Positions 8,771 to 15,032 of a stretch of 15,104 nt of DNA are shown here, piece by piece. The first letter of the stretch is position 1. Every line of letters begins with the position of its first letter. Origin of the DNA: an uncultured Anaerolineae bacterium (GTDB taxonomy: Bacteria > Chloroflexota > Anaerolineae > Anaerolineales > Villigracilaceae); contig CAINXK010000180.1 of the NCBI GenBank assembly GCA_903854805.1, positions 1 to 15,104 of the forward strand, given 5' to 3'. Position numbers and translations under genes: made by a program. The notes beneath the pieces are model-generated. The model did no database searches and was not told the DNA's origin. It saw nothing but the letters and a program-made list of their open reading frames with translations.

Positions 8771-9499
8771 TCAGCCTTTGGTTCGAAGTGTAGACCGGCC
8801 ACCGTCAACGCTGATAGTCTGCCCGGTGATCCAGTCTGCTTCTCGAGAAATTAGAAAGGCTGTGAGTGCGGCAACATCATCAGGTGTGCCAAGCCGTCCT
8901 AATGCATGCATTCCAGCAATAGCCGTGCTTGTCTGTTCGTTCGATAGAAGACTCTCGCCAAGCCGTGTTCGCGTCAGGGAAGGGGCAATGGCATTGACGC
9001 GTATTTTTGGAGCAAGTTCAGCAGCGAGCGCCAGGGTTAGACCATCCACAGCCCCTTTCGCCATACTGATTGACGCATGAAACGTGAAGCCCTGCAGGGC
9101 CGCCACGCTTGAAAATAGCACCACTGCAGCCGTGCCCTCACTTTTCTTCAGCGCCGGCACGGCTGCTTGAATTGCAAGTGCAGCGCCCATCGCATTTACG
9201 CGGAAGTCGGTCAAGAAATCAGCTTCGGTCAGGCGCCCAAGACTGCGCAGATTGATCGTGCCAACTGCATAGACCAACCCATCCAATGCTGCTCCGGCAT
9301 CCTGTGCCGCTCGGGTGAAAAGACTGCTGTCGTTGACGTTGCCAAGTGTGCTGGTTGCTCCAAGCTCCCTCGCAATGCCAGCTAACCGCTCTTCATCCCG
9401 CCCAACCAGGTGGAGATCATATCCACGCGCACGGAGCATGCGGCCTGTGGCTGAACCAACGCCACCAGAACCACCATATATTAATATCTTATTTGCCAT
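8771..9499 (-). CDS. SDR-family protein lacking the catalytic tyrosine
   Basis: A 242-residue short-chain dehydrogenase/reductase fold. The nucleotide-binding turn GGSGGVGSATG is at 9-19, a VGRD segment at 32-35, the VNAMG helix at 101-105, and the serine pair S130/S131. The C-terminal DWITGQTISVDGG is typical of the family. The YxxxK active site reads I144-S-M-A-K148, so Lys is kept but Tyr is replaced by Ile; I checked this on the nucleotides. From memory, a clade with HASI(A)xAKGAVEGL at this place exists, so this is probably a natural divergent subfamily rather than decay. Classical dehydrogenase chemistry may be lost or use another residue. ATG 9499 has GGAAAG six bases upstream. It lies 78 bp after the alternative oxidase gene, same strand, and may be co-transcribed with it. 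Confidence 0.88.
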   Translation of the reverse strand: MANKILIYGGSGGVGSATGRMLRARGYDLHLVGRDEERLAGIARELGATSTLGNVNDSSLFTRAAQDAGAALDGLVYAVGTINLRSLGRLTEADFLTDFRVNAMGAALAIQAAVPALKKSEGTAAVVLFSSVAALQGFTFHASISMAKGAVDGLTLALAAELAPKIRVNAIAPSLTRTRLGESLLSNEQTSTAIAGMHALGRLGTPDDVAALTAFLISREADWITGQTISVDGGRSTLRTKG

Positions 9500-9577
9500 A
9501 AGAACTTTCCAGTGAAACAGATTGAAGTATTGAACGAATAGGCTTGCTGTGCAAGGCCTGTGTGTTTGTTCCTGGCA

Positions 9578-10192
9578 TCATGCTAACTCGTCAGCGAATT
9601 CGTGATTTACATCGCGGTGATGGCGCTCATCTTCACGGACCACGATGATCACGTCTCTCAAGCGTGCATCCGCTGCCAGCTTCCAATAATCAATAGCGAT
9701 TTTTGGCGCAGGAACATTTGCGATCACGCCACTATCTACATCATTGAGGTACTCTGTGTAGCTATGGACTGCTTCCTCTTCAAAGTAGCCCACGACACGG
9801 TGAGCAGTTCCTGGCGATAATAGATATAGCAAAAAGAAGCCGTTGAAGAAAACGCCCTGAGCCAGCAGAATGATCAAACGCTCCAGCCAGGTCGGTTGGG
9901 CAATGTTTATAAAGGTCATCAAGTGAATACGCTCGTTTTCGGCTTCATCCAACAAGGTCTGAATCCAGCCTTTGTCGCTTTCCATGCGACGCAAGGCACG
10001 CAGATGTTGCAAAGCGCCTCCAACCATGCCCGGGACTGCGGCAACCGTTTCCAGGACAACCGCTCGGTGACCGTAGCGGCGGGCAAAAAAAGTATCAGCG
10101 AAGAAGCGCGCAGACTTGGTGAAAGCCAGCGCAAATTGATCGGAAATACCATTTGGTGTGTGATGTTGTTTCAGTGAAATTTCTGTAGACAT
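9578..10192 (-). CDS. aox: Alternative oxidase (AOX), di-iron quinol oxidase
   Basis: A 204-residue protein with all hallmarks of AOX, the interfacial membrane di-iron enzyme that oxidises quinol and reduces O2 to water without pumping protons. Visible motifs: [13 protein letters not shown] (E48), AENERIHL (E87, H90), [14 protein letters not shown] (within E138-E140) and [12 protein letters not shown] (E189, H192). These supply the full four-Glu, two-His iron ligand set. The hydrophobic stretch near 103-126 fits the membrane-bound helices. It is shorter than plant or fungal AOX because it lacks the mitochondrial targeting N-terminus. ATG 10192 is preceded by a strong GAGGAG. It lies between L-lactate dehydrogenase (upstream) and an SDR (downstream). 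A stem-loop ends right at the ribosome site (10205-10222), which may modulate translation. AOX is patchily distributed in bacteria, so horizontal acquisition is plausible. Confidence 0.95.
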   Translation of the reverse strand: MSTEISLKQHHTPNGISDQFALAFTKSARFFADTFFARRYGHRAVVLETVAAVPGMVGGALQHLRALRRMESDKGWIQTLLDEAENERIHLMTFINIAQPTWLERLIILLAQGVFFNGFFLLYLLSPGTAHRVVGYFEEEAVHSYTEYLNDVDSGVIANVPAPKIAIDYWKLAADARLRDVIIVVREDERHHRDVNHEFADELA

Positions 10193-10204
10193 TAGAGTGC
10201 TCCT

Positions 10205-10258
10205 CTGGGCTTACTTGCCCAAGGTTGTTTTTATGCAATCCAGACAAAGGTTGTCCGG
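10205..10258 (-). promoter_or_regulatory. Stem-loops in the LDH-AOX gap next to the AOX ribosome site
   Basis: On the coding strand, an 8-bp hairpin CCGGACAA/TTGTCTGG with a 3-nt loop (10240-10258) is followed by a 6-bp hairpin TTGGGC/GCCCAG with a 6-nt loop (10205-10222). The second abuts the GAGGAG of the AOX gene. Neither has a T-run. They could stabilise a processed mRNA or control AOX translation. Confidence 0.35.
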
Positions 10259-10299
10259 GTAATAAAATGCCCAAATGACAATTTACAGCCGTTTGTTCT

Positions 10300-11268
10300 T
10301 TAGGCTGTGTCAAATTGCCTCAGGCTGGCAATACGATCTTTCAGTATCTGTGCTGAACTTTCCAACGCAGACTGTTCATCAGGGGTTAGTTCTGTCTGCA
10401 CAATCCGCTTAACTCCGCCCTGCCCAACGACACACGGAACACTCAGGCATACGTCATGCAAACCATAGTCCCCCTCAAGATAAGTGGAAACAGTCAGCAC
10501 GCTGTTCTGGTCTTGTAAAATAGTTCCAACGATACGGGCCAGTGACATGCCGATCCCAAAATAAGTGGAACCTTTGTAATTGATGATGTGATAGGCCGAA
10601 TCCTTCACTTCGCGGACAATGCGTTCGCGTTCGCCATGCCAGTCGCGGCAGTTACCACATTGCGGGCAATAATGATCTATCGGCATACCCGCCACATGCG
10701 TCATTGACCAGGCCGCCACTTCGCTGTCGCCGTGTTCACCCAAAATATAGGCATGAACATTGCCCACGTCCACTTTGCAATGCTGGCTGATGAGGTAACG
10801 GAAACGGGCGCTATCGAGGACAGTACCCGAACCAATCACACGATTCTTGATCCAACCAGAGCGTTTTAGAGCAACCTGGGTGAGAATATCCACGGGATTG
10901 CTGGCTACCAATAAAACAGCCTGAGATTTTTGAGCGACGATTTCATCGACAATATTTTCGATCATGGCAGTGTTTTTCTGCAATAGATTCAAACGTGATT
11001 CGCCTGGAGCCTGTTTTGCCCCGGCCGTAATCACAATCACCTGCGCATCAGAGTAATCGCGGCTATCACCCGCGCGGATCTGAACTGATGGGTAAAAAGG
11101 CAAGCCATGAGCCAAATCCAGAGCCTGTCCTTCGGCGAAATTGGAATTGGCATCGATCAAACAGATTTGCTCAGCGAGTCCTTTTTGTGCCAGGGCATAA
11201 GCAAAGGTCGAGCCAACTGCACCCGCTCCAACAATAACAACTTTTCGAGATTTCCAGAGAGTATCCAT
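10300..11268 (-). CDS. ldh: L-lactate dehydrogenase, NAD-dependent
   Basis: A 322-residue enzyme interconverting pyruvate plus NADH and L-lactate plus NAD+. Motifs: NAD-binding VGAGAVGS (13-20), D39 selecting NAD over NADP, and the specificity-loop Gln in GAKQAPGESR (Q86, with R92). Gln rather than Arg at this position points to lactate rather than malate dehydrogenase. Also present are SNPVD (123-127), the substrate Arg of LDSARF (R155), the catalytic His in GEHGDS (H179), and KGSTYFGIG. Length is normal. An unusual segment HYCPQCGNCRDWH (199-211) puts three cysteines and two histidines in a surface loop, resembling a metal or redox site. ATG 11268 has AAAGGA upstream and a TATAAT promoter box. 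It is the first of four collinear redox genes and probably drives them or at least AOX. Confidence 0.95.
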   Translation of the reverse strand: MDTLWKSRKVVIVGAGAVGSTFAYALAQKGLAEQICLIDANSNFAEGQALDLAHGLPFYPSVQIRAGDSRDYSDAQVIVITAGAKQAPGESRLNLLQKNTAMIENIVDEIVAQKSQAVLLVASNPVDILTQVALKRSGWIKNRVIGSGTVLDSARFRYLISQHCKVDVGNVHAYILGEHGDSEVAAWSMTHVAGMPIDHYCPQCGNCRDWHGERERIVREVKDSAYHIINYKGSTYFGIGMSLARIVGTILQDQNSVLTVSTYLEGDYGLHDVCLSVPCVVGQGGVKRIVQTELTPDEQSALESSAQILKDRIASLRQFDTA

Positions 11269-11300
11269 ATTTTTCCTTTCTCAACCAGATCAATACGGAC

Positions 11301-11332
11301 ATTATATACCCACTTTGTGATATTTAGTACAA
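11301..11332 (-). promoter_or_regulatory. Probable promoter of the ldh-aox gene cluster
   Basis: On the - strand a perfect TATAAT (11301-11306) lies 32 bp before the ldh start, preceded by TTGTAC (11327-11332) at a long 20-bp spacing. The -10 is good and the -35 is doubtful. The transposase relic begins about 30 bp further upstream. Confidence 0.45.
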
Positions 11333-11362
11333 TTATTATCTGATTCTTATTTTGAGAGCAAG

Positions 11363-11782
11363 CAATATTCAGGGTTAGCAATTAATGAGCGCGGTGAAAC
11401 CCTGGCTAGCCAGATTAGGCCAGGAAAAACGGATGACCGGAAACCAGTACCTACCTTGTGCAAAGGTCTGTTTGGTAAATTAACCGGCGATCTAGGCTAG
11501 ATCTCACAAACTTTATTTGAGCAACTGCTGGAAACCTTCGATCTCCAATGGATCACCAATATCCGAATCAATATGAAAAATCAGTCGATGCCTTTGATGG
11601 ATAAACTGCTTTTATGCAAATAATCAATCATTGAGACAGCCAATGATCAACTCAAAAATATTTCCCAAATCGAGCATACAAGACATCGGAGCCCGACCAA
11701 TTGTTTTGTAAATATCAAAGCTGGTCTGAAAGCTTTTTATCACCAGCCGAGGAAGCCTTCTCTGAATTTATCGTATCCCGGT
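11363..11782 (+). pseudogene. IS982-family transposase remnant (C-terminal part)
   Basis: Translating this stretch in one frame gives a clear IS982-type transposase C-terminal half. It runs INERGE...PGKTDDRKPVP, then [59 protein letters not shown] and [13 protein letters not shown]. Two in-frame stops break it: TAG at 11498-11500, where the family has Tyr of GDxGY, and TAA at 11621-11623, in the LLRKR segment. The second Asp and the Glu of the DDE triad are still visible; the part with the first Asp is missing, as are recognisable terminal inverted repeats. Point decay without frameshift suggests an old insertion. It separates the redox cluster from the toxin-antitoxin pair. The same frame stays open until TGA at 11873-11875 without family similarity. 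Confidence 0.85.
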
Positions 11783-12011
11783 AGATCGCTTGTGCACGCA
11801 CAAACATTATTCGCGGATATTACAAAAGTTCAAGAATTACGTATTGTTATTGGAACATATTTTCCGGTTATCTGATGCAAAAACTGATAGGAACCGATGT
11901 GAAAATTTTGTTCAAATTGAAAAGAGGTTGTTGCGGAGCCAGTTATTTGCTGAGAAGTTGTGAATAAATTGAAAAGTCAGAGTTATCTGGATGAAAGTCT
12001 ATTACCGGTTA
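11783..12011. other. Spacer without recognisable gene
   Basis: AT-rich DNA between the transposase relic and the 3' end of the toxin gene. The 10-mer AATTGAAAAG appears twice (around 11920 and 11970). No gene, RNA or clear terminator is seen. Confidence 0.4.
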
Positions 12012-12818
12012 TTACTTTAATAAGACCTTCTCCAGATTTGCCAGGGTTAATAGTCCCACATCAAATCCGGTTTGTACGAACGGACGCACATCAGTCAGAA
12101 TGCTGCTCCAATCCAGCAGATGCAATCGTTCGGATATCCGCTCCCGCCAGTTGGCTTCTGTTAGTATTTCTCCCTGCCACTCTGTTTGTACAAGGGCATT
12201 GTTGAGCAGTACCAGGTTCGGCTGTGGCCAGAGCGGGTCGCTCAAATACCAGAGCAAATCATAGATGTCACGCCCTTTGGTATATGGCCTTTGCAGGATG
12301 GCATGCAACTTTCCTGATAACAGTGACGCTTTATCATGATGCTGAAGTTGAAGAAAGACAAAACGGCGTATCACGCTTGTTGCCAGGCCGGCCCCAGCCG
12401 GTGGATTGGTGTCCACTTCCAGCTTGACCGCGAGTACCTCGCTTTGGTGTACGGATAGTCCCAGATCGTAAAGCAATCCAGAAAAACGCACAAACGCGCT
12501 GTGAACTGTTTTTTGATCGCTGAGCTTAAGTTCAACCGTATACCCTTCAGGCGTCAATTCAGCTCGGATAGCCTGCAAATAATCGCGGAAATTGTAGCCT
12601 TGCCGGTCACCTTCGAGGGCAAAATCCAGATCTTCAGAATAACGGCCGTGAGCATATAAAAACCGCAAAGCCGTTCCACCATGAAATGCCAGCGGGATCA
12701 TTGCACCGGCTCGCTGTAAAGCAGCCAGAATACGGGCCTGCAGATATTCCCTTGCCAGGTTTCGACCCTCAGCTGGTGAACTCGTTTGTCGAATAAGATC
12801 TACCAAATAATCTTTCAC
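12012..12818 (-). CDS. abiEii: AbiEii/AbiGii-family nucleotidyltransferase toxin
   Basis: A 268-residue nucleotidyltransferase-fold protein of the AbiEii toxin family (DUF1814). Key motifs: FHGGTALRFLY (45-55), which carries the GG of the nucleotidyltransferase loop; RYSEDLDFAL (59-68), with the catalytic acidic pair; VKLEVDT (131-137), with the basic/acidic strand; and LHAILQRPYTKGRDIYDLLWYL (171-192), with the conserved KGRDxYDL. Family members act in type IV toxin-antitoxin and phage abortive-infection systems; some transfer nucleotides to tRNA acceptor ends. All motifs are intact, so the toxin is probably active. The start is GTG, overlapping the antitoxin stop by four bases (GTGA), so translation is coupled. 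No terminator is evident after the stop. Confidence 0.93.
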   Translation of the reverse strand: MKDYLVDLIRQTSSPAEGRNLAREYLQARILAALQRAGAMIPLAFHGGTALRFLYAHGRYSEDLDFALEGDRQGYNFRDYLQAIRAELTPEGYTVELKLSDQKTVHSAFVRFSGLLYDLGLSVHQSEVLAVKLEVDTNPPAGAGLATSVIRRFVFLQLQHHDKASLLSGKLHAILQRPYTKGRDIYDLLWYLSDPLWPQPNLVLLNNALVQTEWQGEILTEANWRERISERLHLLDWSSILTDVRPFVQTGFDVGLLTLANLEKVLLK

Positions 12819-13483
12819 CGGTACGCCCCCTCACGAAGTGATGGGGGTAAAGTTTCATATTCCTGAGCGGCAGATTGGACCAGATGGGTGATGTTCTCAA
12901 TTGCCCGGAGCATTTTTGGGGTATTAAAAACCTTTGACAGGGCACTTAAAGTGTTCGAATCCAGTTGTTCCAGGTTTTGCAGGCGCAGTTCGCGCAGATA
13001 GACAAGCGAATCCCCATCCGGTTGCAGATAAATGAGATCGAGAAGTGCTTTTTCTGGTCTAGCCACGAGAGCCTGCTGGCCGCGCAGATCAGTCATGCGG
13101 TATCCGCGTAAGAAATTGGGTTTGACATGCCGGAATTCAAAGGAACCCAACGGTGTGGAAAGTTGTTCCGGGCGACCGGAGGTAACACTGACGGTGCTTT
13201 GGATGGTTTCAGGAATCATTCCATAAAAGGCCAACGCTGTTTGCAGACTGACATAGGAAGCACGCTGTAGGTGGTTGGCAATTACAAATGGGTGCGGTTT
13301 TACTTTCTGATAAGGCGGTGCAATGGCGTATAAACCCCTGCGCATTTGATATACCCGGCCGCTTTTGGTCCAGCGAGTAAGCTGCAGACGAACATTTTCG
13401 GGGTTAACTTTTCCGGCCAGAAGCAACGATGATTCGAAAACGGGCAGGTCACCAACCAACTCCAATAATTTCTCGTATTCCAT
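12815..13483 (-). CDS. abiEi: AbiEi-family antitoxin and transcriptional repressor
   Basis: A 222-residue partner of the toxin. The N-terminal 60 residues form a winged helix-turn-helix (VFESSLLLAG, then VRLQLTRWTKSGRVYQMRRGLYAI), the DNA-binding part of AbiEi proteins. The rest carries the typical segments ANHLQRASYVSLQTALAFYG, SVTSGRPEQL, FEFRHVKPNF and ARPEKALLDLIYL. In studied AbiE systems this protein neutralises the toxin without forming a tight complex and represses its own operon through inverted repeats at the promoter. The ATG lies only six bases after the -10 box, so the mRNA is probably leaderless. It is transcribed divergently from the SDR at 13782. Confidence 0.92.
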   Translation of the reverse strand: MEYEKLLELVGDLPVFESSLLLAGKVNPENVRLQLTRWTKSGRVYQMRRGLYAIAPPYQKVKPHPFVIANHLQRASYVSLQTALAFYGMIPETIQSTVSVTSGRPEQLSTPLGSFEFRHVKPNFLRGYRMTDLRGQQALVARPEKALLDLIYLQPDGDSLVYLRELRLQNLEQLDSNTLSALSKVFNTPKMLRAIENITHLVQSAAQEYETLPPSLREGAYR

Positions 13484-13489
13484 TTATAT

Positions 13490-13518
13490 ATAATAGCATA
13501 AGTGATAACTTGTTGCAA
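13490..13518 (-). promoter_or_regulatory. Strong promoter of the AbiE operon, apparently leaderless
   Basis: On the - strand, -35 TTGCAA (13513-13518), a 17-bp spacer and -10 TATTAT (13490-13495). Only six bases separate the -10 from the ATG at 13483, so transcription should start at or next to the start codon. Perfect AT palindromes lie beside it: TTATATATAA (13484-13493, overlapping the -10) and AATATATATT (13517-13526, overlapping the -35 edge). Their centres are 33 bp apart, about three helical turns, fitting a pair of repressor sites. Confidence 0.65.
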
Positions 13519-13541
13519 TATATATTCCATTCGCGAGCAGT

Positions 13542-13570
13542 CACCTTTTTAATACATATTAAAATAGGTG
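13542..13570. repeat. 29-nt near-perfect inverted repeat upstream of AbiE promoter
   Basis: Arms CACCT-TTTTAATA and TATTAAAA-T-AGGTG pair over 13 bp with one bulged T and a 2-nt CA centre. It lies 24 bp upstream of the AbiE -35 box. No gene runs into it, so a terminator role is unlikely; an operator or an old element end is more plausible. Confidence 0.6.
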
Positions 13571-13781
13571 TTTCTATTAAAACCAGGAGGCTTTACGATT
13601 CTTCTCGCCAACAATGCCTTGGAATTCTCTCCAATCGTGCCGCAGAATGAAACCACTTTGGCGCGGCGCGCAGAAGTAGTGCATAATTGAAAAAGAGTCT
13701 CGCCATTCCGTTGGGTAATCCTTATCGCCAGGAATGTTGTTTTGGATATAACATTATCAAAGATCGAACCAGGGAAAATTT

Positions 13782-14669
13782 ATGTCAGCAAATCAACAAC
13801 GCGTTGCAATGATTACAGGCGGAAACAGTGGGATTGGATTTGCAACTGCCAACAAACTGGCGGTGAAAGGCTTTATCGTAATCCTGGCCTCTCGCAACCA
13901 ACCAGCCAGCATGCAAGCAATCGCGCGCATCCATGCCGTTAATCCGAATGCCATCGTGGAGTCAATCCCGCTTGACCTGTCTTCTTTCGCATCGGTGCGG
14001 CAGTCTGCCACCGCGTTTCAAGCCAGGTGTACCCCGCTGCACATCCTGATCAACAATGCTGGTGGAGCTGTGCCTGGTAAGCAAGTGAGTTTTACCGTCG
14101 ATGGCTTTGAGATGACACTCGGCACAAATCACTTGGGGCATTTCCTGTTCACAAATTTGTTACTGGAAGATCTAAAACGATCCGCCCCAGCGCGGGTGAT
14201 TACTGTCTCATCGGAACTGCATAACCCGGCTTACGCGAAGGGACCGGTGCCTGATTTTAATTACAGCAATCTGAAAGGGGAAAAGTATTATAACCCCCAG
14301 GTTTTCTACCGGAATTCCAAGTTGGCGAACATGTGGTTCGCTTATGAACTGCAGCGCCGGCTAACCGGCACAGGCGTTACATCGAATGCTGTTTGCCCGG
14401 GTTTTGTGCCGGCGGCAATCGCTGCCCGAAGAAACTCACCGATTGAAAAATTCTTTTACGAGCGAATCATGGCACGCATGTCATTTGCGCGTTCATTGGA
14501 GCAAGCGTCTGCATCTTATATGATTGCAGCCACGGATCCGACTTTTGAGGGTGTGGGTGGTAAATTCATCGTAGATGGCAAAGCGAAAGCATCGAGTATG
14601 GATTCGTACGATGAAGAAAAAGCGCGGCGTTTGTGGGATCTCAGTTGGGAATGGTGCGGCCTTAAGTGA
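13782..14669 (+). CDS. Short-chain dehydrogenase/reductase (retinol dehydrogenase-like)
   Basis: A 295-residue classical/extended SDR. The cofactor turn TGGNSGIG is at 12-19, with an ASRN segment (36-39) where Arg suggests NADP preference. Also present: LDLSS (65-68), the NNAGG motif (91-95), TNHLGH (115-120), the catalytic serine in TVSS (141-144) and YRNSK (Y176, K180). The catalytic set is complete. The overall pattern matches the retinol dehydrogenase/protochlorophyllide-reductase-like SDRs (WW-domain oxidoreductase-like), which reduce varied carbonyls; the substrate cannot be inferred. ATG 13782 is preceded by AGGGAA. The 210-bp upstream region after the inverted repeat shows no clear promoter beyond a GGATATAAC candidate near 13745. 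It stands alone on its strand. Confidence 0.92.
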   Translation: MSANQQRVAMITGGNSGIGFATANKLAVKGFIVILASRNQPASMQAIARIHAVNPNAIVESIPLDLSSFASVRQSATAFQARCTPLHILINNAGGAVPGKQVSFTVDGFEMTLGTNHLGHFLFTNLLLEDLKRSAPARVITVSSELHNPAYAKGPVPDFNYSNLKGEKYYNPQVFYRNSKLANMWFAYELQRRLTGTGVTSNAVCPGFVPAAIAARRNSPIEKFFYERIMARMSFARSLEQASASYMIAATDPTFEGVGGKFIVDGKAKASSMDSYDEEKARRLWDLSWEWCGLK

Positions 14670-14952
14670 TATGTTGCCCGGGTTGATGATGTTTCCTGTG
14701 AAATCCTGATGGGTTTCATGGGTAACTATACCGCCCAGAACAATGGCTACCCGATTGGGAGATTCTGGTCCCAAGGCTGCACGTTGTAGTTATAGCGAAA
14801 TACAGGAGGGCGCTGCCGATGTCATAGATAAACTGGTAACACCGATCCAGGTACTGCTACCACAAGAGTACATCTCATCCGCACGTCTCTAAAGTATAAC
14901 TGCACGATTAATAAAAGAACCAAACTGAATATCCCCATATATGGCAGAAGAT
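14670..14952. other. Spacer without recognisable gene
   Basis: Downstream of the SDR there is a weak 7-bp hairpin GAAATCC/GGGTTTC at 14700-14717 without a T-run. The rest, up to the terminator at 14953, shows no gene I can support on either strand. Confidence 0.4.
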
Positions 14953-14981
14953 AAAAAAACCACCATATCTGGTGGTTTTTA
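14953..14981 (-). terminator. Intrinsic terminator after the tRNA-Lys 3' end
   Basis: An 11-bp stem AAAAACCACCA/TGGTGGTTTTT with a 4-nt loop. On the - strand it is followed by a run of seven T and starts directly after the tRNA 3' end, as for a native tRNA terminator. The stem is flanked by A and T tracts, so it may also work on the + strand. Confidence 0.85.
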
Positions 14982-15025
14982 GGTGATCGACCCGGGACTT
15001 GAACCCGGAACCCACTGATTAAGAG
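14982..15025 (-). other. tRNA-Lys(CTT) 3' half: probable attachment-site scar
   Basis: On the - strand the sequence has perfect tRNA geometry from position 32 to the 3' end: anticodon loop CTCTTAA (anticodon CTT at 15021-15023), 3' anticodon stem TCAGT, 5-nt variable loop GGGTT, T-arm CCGGG-TTCAAGT-CCCGG, acceptor strand GTCGATC, discriminator A, then CC. The 5' side is absent: the bases before the loop (CACGG) do not pair with TCAGT, and no D-arm or GATCGAC acceptor strand occurs up to the window end. A half tRNA starting exactly at the anticodon loop is the classic duplicate left by a tyrosine integrase. Since the native-looking terminator follows it at lower coordinates, the integrated element should lie to the right. 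Confidence 0.75.
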
Positions 15026-15032
15026 CCGTGAT

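Noticed and set aside
9540..9559. Hairpin AGGC-TTGC/GCAAGGCCT between AOX and SDR as a terminator
   Set aside because: It has a bulged base and no T-run on either strand, so it does not qualify as an intrinsic terminator.
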